Positions 8,220 to 13,845 of a stretch of 17,684 nucleotides of DNA are shown here, piece by piece. The DNA comes from Avanaerovorax sp964442135 (GTDB lineage: Bacteria; Bacillota; Clostridia; Peptostreptococcales; Anaerovoracaceae). The translations under genes were made by a program, and so were the position numbers. The stretch is taken from the NCBI GenBank assembly GCA_964442135.1, contig CAYTYN010000028.1:1-17684 (forward strand), written 5' to 3'. Under the pieces are notes generated by a model. That model had not been told where the DNA came from. It made no database searches and worked only from the letters and a program-made list of their open reading frames with translations. The stretch's first letter is position 1. Every line of letters begins with the position of its first letter.

Positions 8220-8388
8220 TTAAACGGCGGGGCAAGAGAAAAGACCCATCTATTTGCCCTCTCAGGCGAGGGTATTGATTATGGAAGAGATGGCTGCTTT
8301 AGGGAGACTTATTGACGGAAACCCTATGCAATTCTGACTGAGGCAATAGGGTTTTCCGATTCCTGCAATTAGCGTAAAGAGGGTAATG
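8220..8388. other. Gene-free stretch after dusB with nested inverted repeats
   Basis: No plausible protein gene is visible. Small inverted repeats are present: GGGCAA (8230-8235) with TTGCCC (8254-8259), CCCTC (8257-8261) with GAGGG (8268-8272), and CCATCT (8246-8251) with AGATGG (8288-8293), followed by the terminator-like hairpin listed separately. A folded dusB 3' untranslated region is likely. I do not recognise any known RNA family in it. Confidence 0.5.
8316..8358 (+). terminator. Probable dusB terminator, possibly bidirectional
   Basis: CGGAAACCCTAT (8316-8327) pairs with ATAGGGTTTTCCG (8346-8358) with one bulged T, over an 18-base loop. The lower stem contains the T run TTTT (8352-8355), with a matching A run on the other side, so it may work in both directions. 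The loop is larger than usual. Confidence 0.55.
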
Positions 8389-8609
8389 TGAGTTTGGCTT
8401 TATGGTAAAAAGCCAATTTTGTTTGGCTATTCCGGCAGAATTTCGTGAAAAAGCCAATAAAGAATTGCCAACACATGGCATAACAGAGAAAATATGTCAA
8501 TTTTATGCTGTTTTTCAGCTATTTCAGTTTGGTTTCGGGTACGTGAAAACCTGCATTTGACCAAACTTTTTGGCTTTTAGCGCGGAAATGCTTATTTTAG
8601 CCAAACTCA
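8389..8609. repeat. MITE-like element, 221 bp, 11-bp terminal inverted repeats
   Basis: The ends TGAGTTTGGCT (8389-8399) and AGCCAAACTCA (8599-8609) are perfect reverse complements. Inside, the core repeats in alternating orientation: TTTGGCT at 8393, AGCCAA at 8411, TTTGGCT at 8422, AGCCAA at 8452, GTTTGGT at 8527, ACCAAAC at 8560, TTTGGCT at 8569 and AGCCAAA at 8599. Adjacent pairs make four hairpins: 8394-8416 (8-bp stem, 7-base loop, then TTTT), 8423-8457, 8526-8567 (8-bp stem, then TTTTT) and 8569-8605. A smaller one is TGCCA/TGGCA at 8466-8480. No coding capacity is seen and no clear target-site duplication flanks it. It could be a small non-autonomous element or a structured intergenic repeat; the family is not recognised. 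Confidence 0.6.
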
Positions 8610-8645
8610 GGTTTATATTCCGCCTTCAGCTCGGCATAAACAGCA

Positions 8646-8669
8646 CAGCCCGCGGTTCTCCGCGGGCTG
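8646..8669 (-). terminator. Hairpin between convergent genes, probable serA terminator
   Basis: CAGCCCGCGG (8646-8655) and CCGCGGGCTG (8660-8669) form a perfect 10-bp GC-rich stem with a TTCT loop. It starts 18 bases past the serA stop codon on the minus strand. The downstream T content is modest on both strands (TGCTGTTTAT on minus, CTTTCTGCTG on plus), so its efficiency is uncertain. Confidence 0.62.
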
Positions 8670-8686
8670 CTTTCTGCTGATTACAT

Positions 8687-9877
8687 CTACATATCCTGCA
8701 AAACCCTTACTCGTACCACTCCATCAGCCTTTGGAACGGAGGATACCGGCTCTCCCAAGCTCAGGAGGGCGTATCCGTAGAGAGCGGAACCGTCCGAAGA
8801 AGGGCGGACGCCGCCTGCGGCGGCCTTGATTTTGTTATCTGCGAACATAGCTGTAGCCAGCTTAACCGGATCCGGTTCATCCTTAGTCACTACAGCAACT
8901 CTTGTTTCGCCGGGAGCGATGGCGCCCAGGGAAACAGCAGGGTAGTTAACCGAGTTCACGATGTTGCCGTTTTCTACGTAGTCCATAAGCTGACGTGCTG
9001 CCATAGCGGCGCAGTTGTCCTCGGCCTCTGCGGTGGAGGCTCCCAGATGCGGGAGGGCAATTACGTCAGGGCGGCCGTGAATTTTGGGAGATGTGAAGTC
9101 AGTTACGTATTTGGAGATCTTCCCCAGGGACGGATCTTGGGAGAGGGTGCCGTCCAAAGCCTTGACAAGGGCGTCCTCATCCATCAGCTTATCACGGGAG
9201 AAGTTCAGGAGAACTGCGCCGGACTTAACTGAAGAGAGAATATCCTCGTTGAACATTCCCTTAGTGGAGTCCATCGCAGGAAGGTGCAGCGTAATGTAAT
9301 CACTTTCCCTGAGGAGCTCCTTCAGGTCGCTGCGGATTCCAACCGACGGGAGCAGTCTGAGTGCGGCGGGGACGGAAAGATACGGGTCGTATCCGATCAC
9401 GTTCATTCCGAGAGCGGAAGCGGCGTTGGCCACCATGGCGCCGATGGCGCCCAGACCTACTACGCCTATGGTTTTGCCGGCGATTTCGGTTCCGGCGAAC
9501 TGACCCTTGCCCTTTTCCACCTGCTTGGAAACGTCGTCTCCGGACAGGCCGGATACCCATGCTATGCCTTTGGGGATGTTTCTGGCGGCCAAAAACAGCG
9601 CTGCGATGACCAGCTCCTTTACCGCATTGGCGTTGGCTCCCGGAGTGTTAAAGACAGCGATGCCCTTATCAGCGCACTTATCTGTTGGAATGTTATTTAC
9701 CCCTGCACCGGCTCTGGCTATGGCAAGGAGCTCTTTTTCGAATTCCATCTCGTGCATGTCGGCACTGCGGACGATTATGCCGCAGCAAGAGGAGACGTCG
9801 TCAGTGATAGTATACTTATCCGTAAGTGATTCCAATCCTACCGGTGATATCTTATTTAAAGTTGCAATGTTGTACAT
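8687..9877 (-). CDS. serA: D-3-phosphoglycerate dehydrogenase
   Basis: Oxidises 3-phosphoglycerate to 3-phosphohydroxypyruvate with NAD, the first committed step of serine synthesis. The 396-residue protein starts at the ATG at 9877, which has AGGAGGTA 7-8 bases upstream; longer in-frame extension is possible but lacks a binding site and family similarity. It shows the substrate region VRSADMHEM and RAGAGVNNIPTDKCADKGI (about 55-73), the Rossmann motif GKTIGVVGLGAIG (134-146) with D164 for NAD, the catalytic arginine in LLNFSRDKL (R228), VTDF (about 258) and the catalytic histidine in LPHLGASTAEAEDN (H277). The C-terminal 85 residues, starting at VNSVNYP, resemble a short ACT-like tail, so this is the compact SerA type. 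It diverges from serC across a shared promoter region. Confidence 0.94.
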   Translation of the reverse strand: MYNIATLNKISPVGLESLTDKYTITDDVSSCCGIIVRSADMHEMEFEKELLAIARAGAGVNNIPTDKCADKGIAVFNTPGANANAVKELVIAALFLAARNIPKGIAWVSGLSGDDVSKQVEKGKGQFAGTEIAGKTIGVVGLGAIGAMVANAASALGMNVIGYDPYLSVPAALRLLPSVGIRSDLKELLRESDYITLHLPAMDSTKGMFNEDILSSVKSGAVLLNFSRDKLMDEDALVKALDGTLSQDPSLGKISKYVTDFTSPKIHGRPDVIALPHLGASTAEAEDNCAAMAARQLMDYVENGNIVNSVNYPAVSLGAIAPGETRVAVVTKDEPDPVKLATAMFADNKIKAAAGGVRPSSDGSALYGYALLSLGEPVSSVPKADGVVRVRVLQDM

Positions 9878-9917
9878 TTTGTGGTACCTCCTAAAAAAAT
9901 GCAGCATAAAGTGTGGA

Positions 9918-9965
9918 AATTTTGCTAAGAGCACAAAATTCGATTTCCGGCGAAAACGATTTTCG
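9918..9965 (-). promoter_or_regulatory. Folded serA leader with two hairpins
   Basis: The predicted serA leader of about 97 bases holds AATTTTG/CAAAATT (9918-9924 with 9934-9940, 9-base loop) and the symmetric CGAAAA-CGA-TTTTCG (9951-9965). Either could act on RNA (folding) or DNA (operator). No T-box or known riboswitch signature is visible. Confidence 0.4.
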
Positions 9966-9975
9966 TGAACGTTCA
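9966..9975. promoter_or_regulatory. Palindrome TGAACGTTCA at the serA start point
   Basis: A perfect 10-bp palindrome covering the expected serA transcription start (about 9974), 12 bp from the centre of the neighbouring CGAAAACGATTTTCG palindrome. Its position fits a repressor operator. The regulator is unknown; it lacks the four-base gap of the Bacillus LexA box. Confidence 0.35.
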
Positions 9976-9980
9976 GCGAA

Positions 9981-10009
9981 ATTATAGCACCGAATTCCTT
10001 TACTTTCAA
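9981..10009 (-). promoter_or_regulatory. serA promoter
   Basis: On the minus strand TTGAAA (10009-10004, 5 of 6) and TATAAT (9986-9981, 6 of 6) are 17 bp apart, with TGC in front of the -10. The start point is near 9974. Its -35 shares base 10004 with the -35 of the serC promoter on the opposite strand. Confidence 0.75.
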
Positions 10010-10027
10010 CAAGCGAGGTGTTATAAT
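9999..10027 (+). promoter_or_regulatory. serC operon promoter
   Basis: TTTACT (-35, 9999-10004, 4 of 6) and TATAAT (-10, 10022-10027, 6 of 6) are 17 bp apart. TGT before the -10 makes an extended -10. The start point near 10034 leaves a leader of about 74 bases, which contains the hairpin CCTCAG-AGAC-CTGAGG at 10064-10079, ahead of the serC binding site. Confidence 0.75.
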
Positions 10028-10107
10028 CTAAGAAATTTTTATAATTCAATATTAAACAGAGAGCCTCAGAGACCTGAGGAACCAATTGAAAGAGCGGAGG
10101 AAGAGAA

Positions 10108-11199
10108 ATGAAATACGAGAATAGGGTGTACAACTTTTCAGCAGGACCATCCATACTGCCCCTTGAGGTATTGAAGGAGGCGGGAGATAACCTGATCAGT
10201 TACCACGGATGCGGGCAGTCGGTAATGGAAATGAGTCACCGATCTACCGAGTTTATCGAAATAATTGAGGACGCGGAAGCGGATCTGAGGGAGCTGATGA
10301 ACATCCCTGACAACTACAAGGTTTTGTTTCTACAGGGCGGCGGAACACTTCAGTTTTCAATGGTGCCGATGAACCTGCTCAGAAAATCGGGAAAGGCCGA
10401 TTACATCGTTTCAGGCTCCTGGTCTAAGAGCGCCGCTAAGGAGGCTAAAAAGTTCGGCGACATTAAAATCGTAGCCAGCTCAGAGGACGAAACCTATACG
10501 TACGTTCCGGATGTGAAGAAGGAAGACTTCAGAGAGGATGCCGATTATATACACATTTGCTATAACGAAACCATATACGGAAACCACTACTCATATATAC
10601 CGGATACTGGCGATATCCCTCTGGTTGCCGACATGTCCAGCTGCATACTCAGCGAGGAAATCGACGTTACCAAGTTCGGGCTCATATTCGCGGGAGCGCA
10701 GAAGAACATTGCACCGGCAGGGGTGACCATCGTCATAATCAGAGAGGATCTAATCGGCTTCGCCAAGCCGGACACTCCGCTGTATTTAGACTATAAGATC
10801 CACGCCGACGGCGTTTCAATGTACAATACTCCGCCCTGCTTCTCCATCCACGTTGCGGGAGAAGTGTTTAAATACCTCAAGAAGATAGGCGGAGTTAAAG
10901 CCATACACGAGATAAATGTGAGAAAGGCCGATAAGCTGTACCGTTACATAGATAAGAGCGGCTTCTATAAGGCTCCCGTAAAGGAAAAGGACAGATCCTT
11001 AATGAACGTAGTGTTCGTAACGGGGGACGATGCCCTTGACAAGAAGTTCGAAACCGAAGCGAAGAAGAAAGGTCTTGTTAACTTGGCCGGCCACAGAACC
11101 ATAGGAGGTATGAGAGCCAGCATATATAACGCTATGCCTGAAGAGGGTGTAGATAAACTCATAGAATTCATGGAGGAATTCAGGAAGGCGAACCAGTAA
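10108..11199 (+). CDS. serC: Phosphoserine aminotransferase
   Basis: PLP enzyme that transfers the amino group of glutamate to 3-phosphohydroxypyruvate, giving phosphoserine; in many bacteria it also serves pyridoxal phosphate synthesis. The 363-residue length is typical. Seen: YNFSAGPSILP (8-18), MEMSHRSTEF (phosphate-binding HR), LFLQGGGTLQFSMVP (74-88), CYNETIYGNH (151-160), ADMSSCILSEEIDV with D175 for the pyridine nitrogen, AGAQKNIAPAG with the PLP lysine K199, YNTPPCFSI, and GHRTIGGMRASIYNAMP for the substrate carboxylate and phosphate. The ATG has GGAGG at 10096-10100. Its TAA stop overlaps the ATG of the next gene (TAATG), meaning tight translational coupling. Confidence 0.96.
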   Translation: MKYENRVYNFSAGPSILPLEVLKEAGDNLISYHGCGQSVMEMSHRSTEFIEIIEDAEADLRELMNIPDNYKVLFLQGGGTLQFSMVPMNLLRKSGKADYIVSGSWSKSAAKEAKKFGDIKIVASSEDETYTYVPDVKKEDFREDADYIHICYNETIYGNHYSYIPDTGDIPLVADMSSCILSEEIDVTKFGLIFAGAQKNIAPAGVTIVIIREDLIGFAKPDTPLYLDYKIHADGVSMYNTPPCFSIHVAGEVFKYLKKIGGVKAIHEINVRKADKLYRYIDKSGFYKAPVKEKDRSLMNVVFVTGDDALDKKFETEAKKKGLVNLAGHRTIGGMRASIYNAMPEEGVDKLIEFMEEFRKANQ

Positions 11200-12410
11200 T
11201 GAAATATTTGGTAGTAGTACCCGATGGAGCCGGGGATGATAAAATAGAAGCTCTCGGGGGGAAAAGCCCTCTTGACGTTGCTGATATGCCGTATACCGAC
11301 AGCTTAGCGGCCCGCGGAGAGGTTGGCATGGTCAGAACCGTACCGCCGGGGATTTCACCGGGAAGCGATGCGGCCAATCTTTCTGTGATGGGTTACGATC
11401 CTTCCGTTTACCTTACGGGAAGATCACCTTTAGAGGCTGCCAGCATAGGCATAGAGCTGGCTGACGACGACGTGGCGTTCAGAGCTAATATTATAACTCT
11501 GGACGGAGAAGGAGATTACGAGGATCTCATCGTAAAGGATCACAGTGCGGGAGATATCACCACGGAGGAGGCGGATCAGCTTATAAAAGCGGTAAATGAA
11601 GCCTTCGCCGACGAGAGAAGAGAATTTTGCACAGGAACCAGTTACCGCCACTGTCTCATCATTCACGGAGGAACCACGGCCATGACCCTGACGCCGCCTC
11701 ACGACATACTGGGAAGGCGATGCGGCGACTACATGCCTCAGGGAGAGGGCTCGGAAGAGCTGGCCGACATGATGAAAAAGAGCTACGGGATTTTGAAGGA
11801 TCATCCGGTAAATAAGGACAGAATCGCCCGAGGCCTTAACCCTGCCAACACTCTTTGGATATGGGGTCAGGGAAAGAAGCCTCAGCTTTCGCCCTTTTAC
11901 GAAAAGTACGGGCTGAAGGGGACGGCTATCAGCGCCGTAGATTTGATCAAGGGCATAGCCATCTGCGCTAAGCTTTCCTCTGTTGACGTGGAGGGAGCAA
12001 CCGGAACCATACACACCAACTATGAGGGTAAGGCCGACGCGGCCATAAGAGAATTCCGAAGCGGAAAGGATTTCGTTTACATTCACGTAGAAGGGCCGGA
12101 CGAGTGCTCCCACCAGGGAGATCTTGACGGAAAGCTGACATGTTTGAATCTCATAGACCAGAGGATTATAAAGCCTGTGGTGGAGGCTCTTAAGTCGGAC
12201 GGCGTAGATTATAAGGTGCTGGTAGTTCCTGATCACAGAACGCCTATCGCCATCAGAACCCATTCGTCCACTCCGGTTTCCTATGTGATTTACGACAGCA
12301 CTGATGAAAAACCGGAGGATAAGAGCAGGCGTTTTTGCGAGACCTCCGGTGAAAAGGGGAGATTTTTCGAGAACGGATACGAGATGGCCGACTATTTCTT
12401 CGGAAAGTAG
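11199..12410 (+). CDS. apgM: Archaeal-type phosphoglycerate mutase / proposed homoserine kinase
   Basis: Member of the alkaline phosphatase superfamily, aPGAM branch, of cofactor-independent phosphoglycerate mutases. A subset of this branch is annotated as proposed homoserine kinase (TIGR02535-type). The 403-residue length is right. Seen: MKYLVVVPDGAGD (metal ligand D9), PGSDAANLSVMGYDP with the likely nucleophile S56, LTGRSPLEAASIGIEL, SYRHCLIIHGG, TPPHDILGR, GATGTIHTNYEGKADAAI, VEGPDECSHQGDLDGKL and VVPDHRTPIAIRTHSS, which supply the two-metal site. The ATG overlaps the serC stop and AGGAAGG lies within the end of serC. The coupling suggests a job near serine metabolism: phosphoglycerate mutase feeding serine synthesis, a phosphatase replacing SerB, or homoserine kinase. 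Family sure, substrate not. Confidence 0.85.
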   Translation: MKYLVVVPDGAGDDKIEALGGKSPLDVADMPYTDSLAARGEVGMVRTVPPGISPGSDAANLSVMGYDPSVYLTGRSPLEAASIGIELADDDVAFRANIITLDGEGDYEDLIVKDHSAGDITTEEADQLIKAVNEAFADERREFCTGTSYRHCLIIHGGTTAMTLTPPHDILGRRCGDYMPQGEGSEELADMMKKSYGILKDHPVNKDRIARGLNPANTLWIWGQGKKPQLSPFYEKYGLKGTAISAVDLIKGIAICAKLSSVDVEGATGTIHTNYEGKADAAIREFRSGKDFVYIHVEGPDECSHQGDLDGKLTCLNLIDQRIIKPVVEALKSDGVDYKVLVVPDHRTPIAIRTHSSTPVSYVIYDSTDEKPEDKSRRFCETSGEKGRFFENGYEMADYFFGK

Positions 12411-12450
12411 TCCGATCGGGGAAAACCGGCATCCGCAGGGAAGAGGAGAC

Positions 12451-13845
12451 ATGGGCAAAAGAGGAGATAAGGGTAAAAAAAGAGATAAAAGAAACAAAGG
12501 CAAAAAAAGAGATCTGTTTAAGAAGATTCTCGTAGTGATGATAATAGGGGGAATGGTTCTGAGCAGTTTGGCTACGGCGATCATATACGCCTATGCCGAT
12601 GAGGGTGATTCTTCGGAGCCTTCCATATCAGGGGAAAGCGCTATAGTCTACTGCGAGAATACAGGAGAGATCATCTATTCCAAGAATGAAAACGCCAGGA
12701 TGAAGCCGTACAGCATTACCAAGCTGCTTACGGCTCTTCTTGCCGTTCGGAATCTTCCCATGGACCAGATGGTGACGGTCAGCGCGGAGGCTGCTGCCCA
12801 AGGGGGAAGCACCATATACCTGCAGGAAGGGGAGGAGATCAGTGTGGAGGACCTTCTCTACGGAGCCTTGATTGCTTCGGGAAACGACGCGGCATACGCC
12901 CTTGCTGAGGCTGTGTCCGGAACGGTTGCTGATTTTGTAGAGCTGATGAACACCACGGCGAAGAATATCGGATGCACGGACACACATTTTGACAACCCCT
13001 CCGGTCTTTCCAACGACATAGACAGCCACTACACCACGGCATTGGACTTCCTCAGCATAGCCAAGCTGGCCTTCAGCGACGAGACTGTAACGGAGATAGC
13101 GGGAACTGAGGAGTATACCATAGAAGCCACCAACGTCAGCGAGGAGCGGGAGCTGGAGGAACACACCGAGCTCTTAGAAGACAGTTCTAACGGGGTAATA
13201 GCAGCGAAGACGGGATACTGGGATGACGGTAACTGCACCATTGCGGCTGCCTACGAGAAGGACGGCCTCAGGCTTATCATCATCGTCTTAGGTGATAATA
13301 TAGACGATCGGGCTGAAGACGTTCTCACCTTAATAGAGTACGCCGAGGAAAACATTCAAGGCGTTACGGTAATCGAGGAAGGTGATTCGGCAGGTAGCGT
13401 AAGGGTGCGCCACGGAGCGGTAACCCAGGTTGAAGCCTTTGCCGCAGAGGACGGCATAGCATATCTTCCTGTGGGAGGGTCGGAATCCCTCATAAACGGC
13501 GAAGCAGTTTTTGACGACGACCTCACCGCGCCGGTGAAAGAGGGAGATGTTGTAGGCACCTACAGGATTTTCGTGGCCGGTGAGCTGGTAAACGAAGTGG
13601 AGCTTATCGCAGGAGAAGACATTGAGGAGGGATGGGTGCTATCCTACTTTGGAATTTCCAACAGGGCCACCATCATAGGAGGAATCGTAGCCGGTATACT
13701 GTTCTTAGGGTTTATGATTATAGAAATATTGAGGTTTAGAGCTCGCCGAAGGAGGAGGAAGCTTCACAGGACGAGAGTCAGGGCAATGGCAATGGAGGAA
13801 CTCCGCCGAGAGCAGGAAGAAAGAGAGAGAGGCTGGCGGCTTTAA
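12451..13845 (+). CDS. D-alanyl-D-alanine carboxypeptidase (DacF/PBP5-like)
   Basis: Penicillin-binding protein that trims the terminal D-alanine from peptidoglycan stem peptides outside the membrane. The 464-residue protein has a very basic 25-residue N-terminus (KRGDKGKKRDKRNKGKKR), a signal or anchor segment (26-47), the S11 peptidase domain with SITK (nucleophile S88), SGN (143-145) and KTG (253-255), a C-terminal beta domain (about 300-390), and, unusually, a second clear membrane segment at about 406-428 followed by a basic tail (RARRRRRKLHRTR). Usual members end in an amphipathic helix instead. The ATG at 12451 is preferred because AGAGGAG lies at 12442-12448; an upstream in-frame start inside the previous gene has no support. 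Its stop overlaps the uvrC start (TAATG). Confidence 0.9.
   Translation: MGKRGDKGKKRDKRNKGKKRDLFKKILVVMIIGGMVLSSLATAIIYAYADEGDSSEPSISGESAIVYCENTGEIIYSKNENARMKPYSITKLLTALLAVRNLPMDQMVTVSAEAAAQGGSTIYLQEGEEISVEDLLYGALIASGNDAAYALAEAVSGTVADFVELMNTTAKNIGCTDTHFDNPSGLSNDIDSHYTTALDFLSIAKLAFSDETVTEIAGTEEYTIEATNVSEERELEEHTELLEDSSNGVIAAKTGYWDDGNCTIAAAYEKDGLRLIIIVLGDNIDDRAEDVLTLIEYAEENIQGVTVIEEGDSAGSVRVRHGAVTQVEAFAAEDGIAYLPVGGSESLINGEAVFDDDLTAPVKEGDVVGTYRIFVAGELVNEVELIAGEDIEEGWVLSYFGISNRATIIGGIVAGILFLGFMIIEILRFRARRRRRKLHRTRVRAMAMEELRREQEERERGWRL

Noticed and set aside
8299..8481. A 60-codon open frame on the minus strand across the gene-free stretch
   Set aside because: It runs through the inverted repeats and the terminator hairpin, has no ribosome binding site, and its translation looks like no protein family.
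8389..8609. CRISPR array explanation for the TTTGGCT repeats
   Set aside because: Repeats are only 7-8 bases, alternate in orientation and have irregular spacing, and no cas genes are near.
9966..9975. LexA (SOS) box upstream of serA
   Set aside because: The Bacillus-type box needs GAAC and GTTC separated by four bases; here they touch, and serA is not an expected SOS gene.
9878..10012. A 45-residue longer serA
   Set aside because: It would start upstream of the predicted transcription start, lacks a binding site and adds no conserved sequence; AGGAGGTA clearly marks 9877.
10030..10107. T-box or other riboswitch in the serC leader
   Set aside because: The leader is only about 74 bases with one 6-bp hairpin; there is no stem I, specifier loop or anti-terminator sequence.
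12304..12450. A longer start of the carboxypeptidase inside the preceding gene
   Set aside because: The added 49 residues overlap another gene's coding sequence, look out-of-frame in character, and the ATG at 12451 has a much better binding site.
11430..12584. A 384-codon open frame on the minus strand opposite the phosphoglycerate mutase gene
   Set aside because: It is the antisense shadow of a well-recognised gene, has no family motifs and crosses two gene boundaries.
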